Positions 8,689-17,009 of a stretch of 64,000 bases of DNA are shown here, in pieces. The notes beneath the pieces are model-generated. The model saw only the letters and a program-made list of their open reading frames with translations, ran no database searches and was not told the DNA's origin. Both the position numbers and the translations under genes were made by a program. Positions within the stretch are counted from its first letter, which is position 1. Each line of letters starts with the position of its first letter. This stretch comes from Bacteroidota bacterium. Its GTDB lineage: Bacteria; Bacteroidota; Bacteroidia; Chitinophagales; Saprospiraceae. Location: assembly GCA_029572935.1 (NCBI GenBank), contig JAKQHM010000056.1:1-64000 (forward strand), read 5' to 3'.

Positions 8689-8719
8689 TTTGATCCAAGC
8701 TGAGTATGCAATATATTTG
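8689..8719 (+). promoter_or_regulatory. Canonical Bacteroidota promoter for the haloperoxidase-like gene
   Basis: TTTG (8689-8692) is followed after exactly 19 bases by TATATTTG (8712-8719), a full match to the TTTG-N19-TAnnTTTG consensus. The predicted start site is near 8726, 14 bases before the gene. Confidence 0.85.
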
Positions 8720-8739
8720 CTTTCTCAAAATAAAGAAGC

Positions 8740-10101
8740 ATGAAAAGCAAGCACTCGTTTCTCCTTCAAACTCAGAATATTCGGTACCTTCTGGCCTTCT
8801 CGCTTTTGTTGTTTTTCTTTCAATGCCGCGAGGATAATCCCGATCCGGTGGTGACCAAACGCCCATCCGGTTTTGGCAATGAACTGGCCCAGAAATGGTT
8901 TGGGCTCACTTTCCGTTTGGTTCGGGGTACGGCAGGTTTTACCCCTCCAGTGGCTGCCAGAACCTATGGATATAGTTCCGTTTGCTTGTATGAATCACTG
9001 GTTCAAGGCACTTTGGACAAAAAATCACTTCAGGGTCTGGTGGATGGAATTCCGGCAGGAAGTTTTCCAACTTTGGACAAAAAGAAAGAACATCATTGGG
9101 AGTTGGTGGCTAATGCTGCCATGGCTGAATTTATCAGACTGAATTTCAAAACTAGCAGCTCGGAACTGAAATCAGCCATTGACAGTCTTGAAAATGCCAT
9201 TGAAACTTCCGTAGCTGAAACGGATGAAACCGTTCGTTCCAGGTCCATTGATTTCGGAAAAAGAATGGGTAAGGCAGTATACGATTATGCAGCCACCGAC
9301 GGGAAAGCCGAGGCTTACCTCAACAATTTTCCGGACTATACCCTGCCCAATATTCCGGGGGTCTGGAAACCCACTGCACCCAACCAAAAACCATTGCAGG
9401 CTTACTGGGGCGAAGTCCGTCCTTTTCTAAACAACAACATAACAGGAACCCAGCCACCCAGCCACCCACCCTACAGCACAGATCCCAACAGTCTGTTTTA
9501 TATTGCTGCAAAAGAAGTTTATGTAAACGGTATTAACCTCAATGCTGAGACAGGAACCATTGCGGAATTTTGGAGTGATGACCCGGGAAGGACCGCCACA
9601 CCCGGAGGACATTCTATGTCTATCGCTTTGCAGGTGATTGCTCAGGAAAAATTGAACCTGATGAAAGCAGCTGAAATCCTGGCTAAGGTGGGAATGGCTC
9701 TGCACGATTCATTCATATCTTGCTGGAAATGTAAGTACCAATTCAACCTTTTAAGACCTGTTACCTACATACAGGAAAATATTGATCCCAATTTTACAAC
9801 ACTTTTGGATACCCCTCCCTTCCCGGAATATACCAGCGGGCATTCTGTACAGACAGGAGCCTCTTTGGCAGTGCTTGCTGATTACTTTGGAGATGCCTAT
9901 AGTTTTACTGACCGTACTCACGAAAACAGAACCGATATAGACGGAAGGCCCAGGTCATATGACAGTTTCTCTCAGTGTGCTTCCGAGGTAGCCTTATCGA
10001 GATTGTATGGAGGAATACACTATCGGTTTGGAATTGATGCAGGTGTCGAACAGGGGAAGAAAATTGGAAGAAATATTTCCAAACTGAATTTGGATAAATA
10101 G
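8740..10101 (+). CDS. Vanadium-dependent haloperoxidase / PAP2-like lipoprotein
   Basis: This 453-residue lipoprotein starts with a signal sequence ending LLLFFFQC, where the Cys is the lipidation site. The C-terminal half carries the acid phosphatase/haloperoxidase active-site pattern: K...RP in KYQFNLLRPVTYI (about residue 335), the phosphate/vanadate loop YTSGHSV (about 365) and SRLYGGIHYRFGIDAG (about 425), which provides the second Arg and His. Family members oxidise halides with vanadate or hydrolyse phosphoesters; which one applies cannot be decided here. It has its own strong promoter. The neighbourhood offers no pathway clue. Confidence 0.88.
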   Translation: MKSKHSFLLQTQNIRYLLAFSLLLFFFQCREDNPDPVVTKRPSGFGNELAQKWFGLTFRLVRGTAGFTPPVAARTYGYSSVCLYESLVQGTLDKKSLQGLVDGIPAGSFPTLDKKKEHHWELVANAAMAEFIRLNFKTSSSELKSAIDSLENAIETSVAETDETVRSRSIDFGKRMGKAVYDYAATDGKAEAYLNNFPDYTLPNIPGVWKPTAPNQKPLQAYWGEVRPFLNNNITGTQPPSHPPYSTDPNSLFYIAAKEVYVNGINLNAETGTIAEFWSDDPGRTATPGGHSMSIALQVIAQEKLNLMKAAEILAKVGMALHDSFISCWKCKYQFNLLRPVTYIQENIDPNFTTLLDTPPFPEYTSGHSVQTGASLAVLADYFGDAYSFTDRTHENRTDIDGRPRSYDSFSQCASEVALSRLYGGIHYRFGIDAGVEQGKKIGRNISKLNLDK

Positions 10102-10305
10102 TAAGACTTTTTTATTGTAAATTTTCGATTGTCCTGTTTCATTTTTGGACATAACGCCTACCCATCGGAATCATACAGGTATCGACTTTTATTATATTGT
10201 GATCATCCAAGTTTTAAAATTTTAAATTTCACGAAAAAAAGTCTGATATTCACTTTATCCGTTCAGGATCAGTCTAACTTTCAGGATTGTGAAAATTACA
10301 TTTTA

Positions 10306-11436
10306 TTAAAATGCCTGGTTATTGCGTCTGATTCTGAAAGTGGAGGTCAGACTCACGTACTCAGCTACGGCATAGTGAGTTTTCAGCGCAACTCCGGGTG
10401 CCCAGAGCAGATTCTTCACTCCGGGTATTTTCATAAAATACTGTGCGCTGAGTTTAAAGAAAACTCTTTTGGATCCCAGTACAGGCAGATCAAATAACTG
10501 TGCTCCTGCTCGGGTCTCCAGACTAAGCGGACCGATCATCCATTCGTGACTTCCGTACACCTGAATCCGAAATCCTTGTTTCCACGCACTTCGGATATCT
10601 GGAAAAAGCTCGGTATGTGAGGCAAAATAGGGCGCCACAAAATGATATTCCGATTCCAATCCTATGCGGCAGGCCATATAGGGTCTGTATTGATAACCGA
10701 AGTCCACAGATAAAATATAAACCGGCAATTTGGGTCCACCGGGAGTCCTGAATTCTCTGAGTGCAAATCCCTGTGTAGCACCAGCGTTCCATCGGGGCCA
10801 GGTCTTAGGTTTTTCTAGGTCAGGCAATTCTTTTGTCTGAGACTTGAATGTCCGGGACCATACCAGATCTATTCCCAAATAATTCAATCCCAGATTGGGA
10901 AGCTGGATTCCACCGTTTGACATGTGATTCAATGATAAGCCAACATTCAAGGTAGAGTGGATATTGATTCTCCTTTCGTACTGTATTTTGAAAGTCGTGT
11001 GGTTGTTGATTGTTAAACTTAAAGCATTTTGCAGTGGATTTTTTTTAATGTCATAGATCTTGGGCGTATAGGCCAAGCCAGTACCAATGATGAACCGGAA
11101 AGAAGACTTCTGGCGATGCCAGAAGCCAAAATCCACGTAGGGATACATACTGCATGCCCAGCCTAAAATTTCACTGGGCTGCCCTAAATACATCAGACCC
11201 ATTTGAATACCAAACCTGGGTTTTCCATATACATGATGCCAATATTCCGCCCCGCTGGTTTGCCAAAACAAGGATGCCTGAGGCCAGATCCCTACTCCGC
11301 GTGGCTCATATAGAAATTTTGAATTATGGGGGACAAGCCTGACTGTTTCCAAAGAGATCGAGTATCCGGACTGAGACCTGAGAGACCCTGCCACCAGGAT
11401 CCATCCCACCAGCCAAATCAGGTACTTAATTTTCAT
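10306..11436 (-). CDS. PagL-like acyloxyacyl hydrolase / outer-membrane protein
   Basis: This is a 376-residue predicted outer-membrane barrel with signal peptide (ends near SLRSQ). The stretch SLNHMSNGGIQLPNLGLNYLG (about residues 170-190) matches the His-x-Ser-Asn catalytic segment of lipid A 3-O-deacylase PagL. The Glu that completes the PagL triad 12 residues later is not obvious (Asn/Gly there). The protein is about twice the length of PagL, as in other Bacteroidota homologues, with a second strand-rich half. Removal of an ester-linked acyl chain from lipid A is the family role; activity here is uncertain. Its start overlaps the 3' end of hutH by 11 bases, so the two are translationally close. 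Confidence 0.65.
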   Translation of the reverse strand: MKIKYLIWLVGWILVAGSLRSQSGYSISLETVRLVPHNSKFLYEPRGVGIWPQASLFWQTSGAEYWHHVYGKPRFGIQMGLMYLGQPSEILGWACSMYPYVDFGFWHRQKSSFRFIIGTGLAYTPKIYDIKKNPLQNALSLTINNHTTFKIQYERRINIHSTLNVGLSLNHMSNGGIQLPNLGLNYLGIDLVWSRTFKSQTKELPDLEKPKTWPRWNAGATQGFALREFRTPGGPKLPVYILSVDFGYQYRPYMACRIGLESEYHFVAPYFASHTELFPDIRSAWKQGFRIQVYGSHEWMIGPLSLETRAGAQLFDLPVLGSKRVFFKLSAQYFMKIPGVKNLLWAPGVALKTHYAVAEYVSLTSTFRIRRNNQAF

Positions 11437-12925
11437 GCAAAGCGGCCTGTTTCCTCAGAAACTCAAGAGCGGGTTGGAATTGAACAGAGGGTATGTGGTC
11501 TTCCTCCTGAAATGGGATCAGGTCGAGATAATTTCTAACCCAATCTGACAATGGACCATGCAAAGACCATTTTTCCCGGTATTGCCAGGCCCTTACAGCA
11601 GTCATCCATTCCATGGCCAGAACCTGTGCCACATGGCTGACCAATTCCAGACAGCGCAAGCCTGCATTGGCGGCCATACTGACATGATCTTCCTGACCTT
11701 TACTGGTCACAATGGAGTCCACACTGGAGGGTGAGGCCAATTGTTTGTTGTTGCTCACCAACGCCGCAGCAGAATACTGGACGATCATATAGCCACTGTT
11801 CAGTCCGGGATTTTGTGTCAGAAACACCGGAAGTCCTCTGCTGCCATTGATCAGTTGATAGATCCTTCTTTCTGAAATATTACCCATTTCTGCCATCGCA
11901 ATGGATAAAAAATCGGCAGCCAGAGCGAGCGGCTGGGCATGAAAATTACCTCCCGAACGCACAGTACCATCGCTCAGGAGCAGTGGATTGTCCGTCACGG
12001 AATTGGCTTCCCGCTCTGCCACGCTCCATACGTATTCGAAACTATCCAGAGAGGCTCCATGTACCTGAGGTACACATCGAAAGCTATAGGGATCCTGAAC
12101 ACTCGCTTTTGACCTGGTTCTCAGACCACTTTCCCTGAGAATTTCATTGATTTGTGCGGCCACTTTGATCTGACCCGGCTGATTCCTGAGCTTGTGGATC
12201 TCGGGATGCAGAAAATCCAACGAACAATCAAAGGCTTCCATGGACAAGGCAGCCACATAGGCTGAGACCTTCGTACATTCTCGGGCCTCTACCAGGGCAG
12301 AACCGAGCAGGGCCAGTGAAAATTGGGTCCCGTTGAGCAGGGCCAATCCTTCCTTTGTCATGAGGCCACAGGGCTTCAAGCCATTTTGCTGAAGAACAGT
12401 CAATGCTTCCACTGGCTGATCGTTCTGCCAGATCTTTCCTTCTCCGATGAGAAGCAGGGTGAGATGTGCCAGAGGTGCCAGGTCGCCAGATGCTCCTAGG
12501 GATCCAAACCTGGGAATGACCGGCGTCAACCTGCGGTTGTATAATTCTACAAGAAACACCAGGGTTTCCGGCCGAACAGCTGAATTTCCTTTAGAGAGAG
12601 ATAGAATTTTAAGGATCATCACCAGTCGGGTAAGCTCCTCGGATACCGGGATACCGGTCCCACAGGCATGCGACCGCACCAGATTGTATTGCAGACGCTC
12701 CAGATCCCGGTCTGAAATCACCTGATCACATAAGGATCCAAAACCTGTATTTACTCCATAGACAGGGTCCGCATTTGACCCTATTAACTCTTCCAGTCTG
12801 TTTCTGGAATCCCTGACCCCCTTCATGACGACTTCGGAAATTTCTATGGGTATTCCGCTCTTCCAGACTTTGAGGATGGTGTGCAGGCTGATAAATCCTG
12901 CTTCAATCACAAATGCTTTGCCCAT
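11426..12925 (-). CDS. hutH: Histidine ammonia-lyase
   Basis: HutH deaminates L-histidine to urocanate, the first step of histidine degradation. The 499-residue protein has the autocatalytic MIO-forming Ala-Ser-Gly in GSLGASGDLAPLAHL (about residue 145), YGVNTGFGSL near residue 58 and the conserved NPLL and QYSAAALVSNNK segments. It lacks other hut genes nearby, so it could also be a related MIO aminomutase or phenylalanine/tyrosine ammonia-lyase, although the HutH wording fits best. A TATCTTTG promoter element lies only 4 bases before the start codon, implying a leaderless or near-leaderless message. The PagL-like gene overlaps its 3' end. Confidence 0.9.
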   Translation of the reverse strand: MGKAFVIEAGFISLHTILKVWKSGIPIEISEVVMKGVRDSRNRLEELIGSNADPVYGVNTGFGSLCDQVISDRDLERLQYNLVRSHACGTGIPVSEELTRLVMILKILSLSKGNSAVRPETLVFLVELYNRRLTPVIPRFGSLGASGDLAPLAHLTLLLIGEGKIWQNDQPVEALTVLQQNGLKPCGLMTKEGLALLNGTQFSLALLGSALVEARECTKVSAYVAALSMEAFDCSLDFLHPEIHKLRNQPGQIKVAAQINEILRESGLRTRSKASVQDPYSFRCVPQVHGASLDSFEYVWSVAEREANSVTDNPLLLSDGTVRSGGNFHAQPLALAADFLSIAMAEMGNISERRIYQLINGSRGLPVFLTQNPGLNSGYMIVQYSAAALVSNNKQLASPSSVDSIVTSKGQEDHVSMAANAGLRCLELVSHVAQVLAMEWMTAVRAWQYREKWSLHGPLSDWVRNYLDLIPFQEEDHIPSVQFQPALEFLRKQAALHEN

Positions 12926-12929
12926 GCGG

Positions 12930-12937
12930 CAAAGATA
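12930..12937 (-). promoter_or_regulatory. Promoter -7 element for hutH
   Basis: The minus strand reads TATCTTTG, an exact TAnnTTTG match, directly before the hutH start codon. A CAAA (TTTG on the minus strand) lies 13 bases further out, shorter than the usual 19-base spacing. Confidence 0.45.
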
Positions 12938-13116
12938 GAATGAAATTGACCAAAGGGATCATCTGTCCATTCATCCGGTTTCCATCCCAATGAACAATAT
13001 TATATTCTTCCACCATATGGCCAGATTCCAAAAAGATCCTCCATCCTGTCAATCCTTATACTGAAGTACCCGGTCCTTTGATCCAATCTTTTGAATCTTG
13101 TCTGCCCGAATCATAT

Positions 13117-13124
13117 TACATTTG
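13117..13124 (+). promoter_or_regulatory. Promoter -7 element for recA
   Basis: TACATTTG matches TAnnTTTG exactly, and a TTTG at 13090-13093 gives a 23-base spacer, longer than usual. It lies 22 bases before the recA ATG, consistent with the start at 13147. Confidence 0.5.
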
Positions 13125-13146
13125 TGCTCAATATAAAATCTTAATC

Positions 13147-14190
13147 ATGTCAAAAGAACGCGAAGAAAAACTCAAAGCCCTTCAACTCACCGTAGACCGT
13201 CTAGAAAAGACCTATGGCAAAGGCTCCATAATGAAACTCGGAGATAAACCGGTCATGGACGAAGTGGATATTATTTCCACAGGGTCGATAAGTTTGGACG
13301 TTGCTTTAGGCGTTGGGGGTTTCCCCCGAGGACGGGTCATCGAAATATATGGACCTGAAAGCTCCGGTAAAACCACTCTGGCCATCCATGCCATCGCGGA
13401 ATGCCAGAAAAAAGGAGGAATAGCAGCTTTCATAGACGCTGAACACGCTTTTGACCGGGTCTATGCGGAAGGATTGGGGGTGAATACGGAGGATCTCTTG
13501 ATTTCTCAGCCGGACAATGGAGAACAGGCTCTGGAAATTGCAGAAAACCTGATCCGTTCAGGAGCGATAGACATTATCGTCATCGACTCAGTGGCAGCTC
13601 TGGTTCCCCGCAGTGAAATCGAGGGAGAGATGGGCGATGCCAAAGTAGGTTTACAAGCCAGATTGATGTCCCAGGCGCTTAGAAAGCTGACCGGAACCAT
13701 CGGTAAAACAGGCTGCTGTTGCATCTTTATCAATCAGCTTAGGGAAAAGATCGGAGTCATGTTTGGAAATCCTGAAACTACGACAGGCGGAAATGCCCTG
13801 AAATTTTATGCTTCTATGCGCCTTGACATTCGTCGAAGTGGAAACGCCATCAAAGACAAAGATGGCAATGTCACAGGAAACAGGGTGAAAGTAAAAGTGG
13901 TCAAAAACAAATTAGCACCGCCTTTCAAAGTGGCAGAATTTGACATCGAATACGGACACGGGATCAGCAAGGAAGGCGAAATCGTCGATCTCGGATCTGA
14001 TCTCAATGTTTTGACCAAAAGTGGCAGCTGGTATGCCTATGAAGGAACCAAGGTGGCCCAGGGTAGGGATGCTGCCAAGCAATTCATGACGGACAATCCG
14101 GAAGTTGCTGCAGAAATCGAAGAGAAGATCCGCCAAAAATTGGCAACGGTCAAGTTAACCAAAGTAGAAAGTCCTGCAGACGAGGAATAA
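13147..14190 (+). CDS. recA: Recombinase RecA
   Basis: RecA forms ATP-dependent filaments on single-stranded DNA, drives strand exchange and stimulates LexA-type autocleavage. The 347-residue protein carries Walker [10 protein letters not shown] at residues 69-77, the Walker B region [10 protein letters not shown], and the RecA signature [14 protein letters not shown]. Loop L2 ([10 protein letters not shown]) is intact. The frame is open 69 bases upstream, but [13 protein letters not shown] is the usual N-terminus and follows the promoter element. No LexA-like operator was recognised upstream. Confidence 0.97.
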   Translation: MSKEREEKLKALQLTVDRLEKTYGKGSIMKLGDKPVMDEVDIISTGSISLDVALGVGGFPRGRVIEIYGPESSGKTTLAIHAIAECQKKGGIAAFIDAEHAFDRVYAEGLGVNTEDLLISQPDNGEQALEIAENLIRSGAIDIIVIDSVAALVPRSEIEGEMGDAKVGLQARLMSQALRKLTGTIGKTGCCCIFINQLREKIGVMFGNPETTTGGNALKFYASMRLDIRRSGNAIKDKDGNVTGNRVKVKVVKNKLAPPFKVAEFDIEYGHGISKEGEIVDLGSDLNVLTKSGSWYAYEGTKVAQGRDAAKQFMTDNPEVAAEIEEKIRQKLATVKLTKVESPADEE

Positions 14191-14368
14191 TGAACCCATA
14201 CTCCAGGTCCATCTTTATCCCGTGAAAAGTCCCGCGGATTTTTGAAGGAAGCCTCTAAAATAAGCTGTTTGACCTTTTGAATGAGGCCATTAATGAATGG
14301 AATTTCCGGTTTGAAAATATTTTATAAAAATATTTGAACAAAAGGGAATCATCTTAAATGGAAAACAC

Positions 14369-14565
14369 TACTTTTGTTGGGTAATCGGAAAGGCCGTTTA
14401 ATTTTGAAATATTACCGGATCGGTCTAATTCAGTTTTGAATCTTACCGATATCCGAATGAATTGTTGGAACCATCAGGTTAAAGCTTGTATTCTTCGGGT
14501 GTCTTTTTTCTTATCCTATTTATATATCTGATAGCGGGATTATTTATAATCTCGCTATTTTTTTT
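14369..14565 (+). ncRNA. Candidate small RNA between recA and the glycogen-synthase-like gene
   Basis: A TAnnTTTG match (TACTTTTG, 14369-14376) is followed about 160 bases later by a strong terminator with no gene between. Within it CGGATCGGT (about 14419) can pair with ACCGATATCCG (about 14446) around a 20-base interior. This layout (promoter, structured interior, terminator) fits a free-standing RNA of about 180 nt. No -33 element is at the right distance and I cannot match it to a known RNA family. Confidence 0.25.
14531..14565 (+). terminator. Rho-independent terminator
   Basis: A ten-base-pair stem (ATAGCGGGAT / ATCTCGCTAT, one G-T pair) with an 8-base loop is followed by eight T. It lies 340 bases beyond recA, so it ends either a long recA 3' region or a separate small transcript. 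Confidence 0.75.
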
Positions 14566-14715
14566 GTTCCTTTTCATCCTGCCGCCCCGACAGGCTATGA
14601 CTGCTGGGTATCTTTTGGATTTCTGTGAAGGCCTTGGCGCAATCGATTGCAGGCTTTTGCACGTGAAGCATAATTATTTCATTTTCAGTTTTTTACAACT
14701 TTTTCCAAATTAGGC

Positions 14716-14749
14716 TTGCATAATTTGTCAGAAAAAAGTAGTATCTTTG
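14716..14749 (+). promoter_or_regulatory. Promoter for the glycogen-synthase-like/DUF4270/glmS run
   Basis: TATCTTTG (14742-14749) is an exact -7 match; TTGC at 14716-14719 sits 22 bases upstream as a possible -33 element. The start codon lies 34 bases downstream. Confidence 0.6.
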
Positions 14750-14783
14750 CGCTCCGTTTAAGGAAACGCAGTAATTCAGATTC

Positions 14784-15587
14784 ATGAACAAGAAAAGAGT
14801 ATTGTACATCACCCAGGAGATGGACCCATTCCTGGACATGGAAGGTATCGGCACCCTTATTCAAAAACTGCCCTCATTTGCTCAGGAAAATGGCATGGAA
14901 ATCAGAATTCTGATGCCCCGGTTCGGAACCATAAACGAAAGAAGGCACAGACTCCATGAAGTTGTCAGACTCAGTGGTATGAACATCATAATAGATGATG
15001 ACGATTATGCATTGATCATTAAAGTAGCTTCTTTACCGGGATCCCGAATACAGGTTTACTTCTTGGATAACGATGAGTTTTTCAAGAGAAAATATGTTTT
15101 TGAGGATGAAGCCGGAAAGCCTTTTGAGGACAATCAGGATCGCATGATCTTTTTCTGTAAGGGAGCCCTGGAAACTGTCAAAAAATTTGGCTGGCCTCCC
15201 GACGTAATACATTGCCATGGTTGGATGACCAGCCTGATCCCGTTTTACCTCAAAACGGTTTATAAAAACGATCCGGTATTCAAACAATCCAAAGTCATAT
15301 TTTCACTGTATGACAAATCGCAGGAATCAAATTTTACCGATTCCTTTTTCAAAAAGGCCGCCATCAATAATCTGAAAATGGATCAATTGAGTGCCTTCAA
15401 AAACGGAACCGGCATAACCCTTCAAAAAGGTGCCATCCAGTTTGCCGATGGGATCATCCAGGGTGCCAAAGAACTGCCTGATTCTCTTTCCCAGGCATTA
15501 GAGACTTCCAAAATTCCTTTCATTCAGACAGCAGAAGAGAATTTCCTGCCTGAATATATTGAATTCTATAAGACTATTTTGTCCTGA
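14784..15587 (+). CDS. Glycogen/starch synthase catalytic-domain protein (short form)
   Basis: This 267-residue protein corresponds to the N-terminal GT-B lobe of glycogen synthase (Glyco_transf_5): RVLYITQEMDPFLDMEGIG at the start, then IRILMPRFGTINERRHRLHE and VIHCHGWMTSLIPFYL. Full glycogen synthases are about 480 residues with a second lobe; that lobe is absent, and the ADP-glucose-binding KTGGL motif is replaced by MEGIG. It probably does not make glycogen. Short forms of this kind occur in Bacteroidota next to a DUF4270 lipoprotein, as here, which suggests an envelope or regulatory role. It overlaps no neighbour; the DUF4270 gene begins 16 bases downstream. Confidence 0.8.
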   Translation: MNKKRVLYITQEMDPFLDMEGIGTLIQKLPSFAQENGMEIRILMPRFGTINERRHRLHEVVRLSGMNIIIDDDDYALIIKVASLPGSRIQVYFLDNDEFFKRKYVFEDEAGKPFEDNQDRMIFFCKGALETVKKFGWPPDVIHCHGWMTSLIPFYLKTVYKNDPVFKQSKVIFSLYDKSQESNFTDSFFKKAAINNLKMDQLSAFKNGTGITLQKGAIQFADGIIQGAKELPDSLSQALETSKIPFIQTAEENFLPEYIEFYKTILS

Positions 15588-15603
15588 TCAGCGTTTTAGC
15601 CTG

Positions 15604-16980
15604 ATGATCCGCCTGAATTTCCAGAACCCAAATTTGCTGACTGCCCTATTTGCAGTATGTATTGCCCTCTTTTCCACTTTATCCTCCTGCGACAAAACGG
15701 AGACCCTGGGCAATGAAATTATCAAGGACGAATGGATTCATGCAGCAGGAATAGACAGTTTCCGCTTTGACATTTACCATTACAAATTTGACAGCCTCCT
15801 CACAGCGGTCGGTACGATTCCCAGCGCATATTTTTTAGGTAAAATGACCGATCCTGTCTTTGGAAAATCCGAAGCGGAAATTTATGCACAGCTTAGGTTT
15901 GTGAGTACCAAGGATTACAGCTTTTTGAGACTTCCCATTGATTCGGTAGTTCTGAGTCTCAGGTATGATCCGGCCGGTTTTTACGGAAACCCAAACCTGT
16001 CCCAGACAGTCGAAGTTTATCCTCTGTTGGATGCTCTCAGCCCTACACAACGATATTACTCCACTTTTAAAGCCAATCTGGGGACAACCCTGTTGGGCAA
16101 GCTTGAGAATTTTATTCCCAATACCACAGATTCAGTCAGGCTTTCATCCAATGGCGTCACTACTGTTTTGGCTCCCCAATTGAGGATTCCTCTGGATACC
16201 TCTGTTTTTATGGGCATTCTGAGGGGATTTCCGGATACTCCGTTTTACAGCGTAGATACCTTTATCCGTTATTTTCCTGGCATAGGACTTGTTGCGAAAC
16301 AGGAAGCTTCGATGATGTCTTTCCTGCCTTCCAGTCAGGATAGCAAAATCACCATTTACTATAAAGTGGATGATACCACCCGCAGAGAGTTTGTTTTCAA
16401 TATGGGACAACTGGCTGCTAAAGCGCCTCACCTCAAAACGGATCCTGTTGGCTATCCGGTTGAATCCTTTGCGAATGGTGCCACTACCGGAGACAGCGTT
16501 TTTTATATCCAGGGATTTACCGGGCCTGATGCAAGACTCAGCATGCCCTATAGCCCCGGATGGGATTTTAAATTCATCAATTATGCGGTTCTGCAGTTTT
16601 ACATGGCTGTGGATAAGCCTGAAGATACGGCCTTCTTCGGACCCTTGGATCTCATGACTTTGCAGGATCTTTCCGGTTCCAGTCCTGCAGACCTGTTGGA
16701 TTTCGCCATAGCAAAAAGCTACAGCAGCAATTTCGCAAACCTGAGAGATTATCTGGCCATTTTTGGCGGAAACCCCATTCGGGATACTTTGGATGGAACG
16801 CCTTTGCTGCGTTACAACTTCAATATCACCGCCCATTTCCAAAAGACCAGAAAAGAGAAAAAAGGACTTGAACTTTTGATTTCTCCACTATTTAAAACCG
16901 AAACCGCCAGGCGGGTCGCTTTGTTTGGGAACAAACACAGTCGATTTCCAGCCAGGCTAAAGCTGGTTTATTCTGAATAG
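15604..16980 (+). CDS. DUF4270 family lipoprotein
   Basis: This is a 458-residue surface or periplasmic lipoprotein. The signal sequence ends LFSTLSSC, with the lipidated Cys at about residue 29. The body shows the DUF4270 pattern: an N-terminal ETLGNEIIKDEWIHA segment, repeated predicted strands, and a C-terminal FNITAHFQKTRKEKKGLELLI followed by a KLVYSE end. DUF4270 has no known function; it is restricted to Bacteroidota and often encoded near glycogen-synthase-like and glmS genes. A longer frame starting 45 bases upstream overlaps the preceding gene; the ATG chosen gives the proper signal peptide. Confidence 0.88.
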   Translation: MIRLNFQNPNLLTALFAVCIALFSTLSSCDKTETLGNEIIKDEWIHAAGIDSFRFDIYHYKFDSLLTAVGTIPSAYFLGKMTDPVFGKSEAEIYAQLRFVSTKDYSFLRLPIDSVVLSLRYDPAGFYGNPNLSQTVEVYPLLDALSPTQRYYSTFKANLGTTLLGKLENFIPNTTDSVRLSSNGVTTVLAPQLRIPLDTSVFMGILRGFPDTPFYSVDTFIRYFPGIGLVAKQEASMMSFLPSSQDSKITIYYKVDDTTRREFVFNMGQLAAKAPHLKTDPVGYPVESFANGATTGDSVFYIQGFTGPDARLSMPYSPGWDFKFINYAVLQFYMAVDKPEDTAFFGPLDLMTLQDLSGSSPADLLDFAIAKSYSSNFANLRDYLAIFGGNPIRDTLDGTPLLRYNFNITAHFQKTRKEKKGLELLISPLFKTETARRVALFGNKHSRFPARLKLVYSE

Positions 16981-17009
16981 AGGAAAAACATATTATATTT
17001 ACATCTAAT

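Larger units (their letters stand above)
14191..14783. other. Long gap between recA and the glycogen-synthase-like gene
   Basis: There is no convincing protein gene in these 593 bases. The gap holds an isolated TACTTTTG promoter-like element (14369), internal inverted repeats, a strong rho-independent terminator (14531-14565) and the promoter of the next gene (14716-14749). A 75-codon hydrophobic frame starting with TTG at 14486 crosses the terminator and is unlikely to be real. Confidence 0.6.

Noticed and set aside
14486..14713. 75-codon hydrophobic frame
   Set aside because: It starts with TTG, runs through a strong terminator hairpin and T tract, and has no promoter; the hydrophobicity reflects T-rich DNA.
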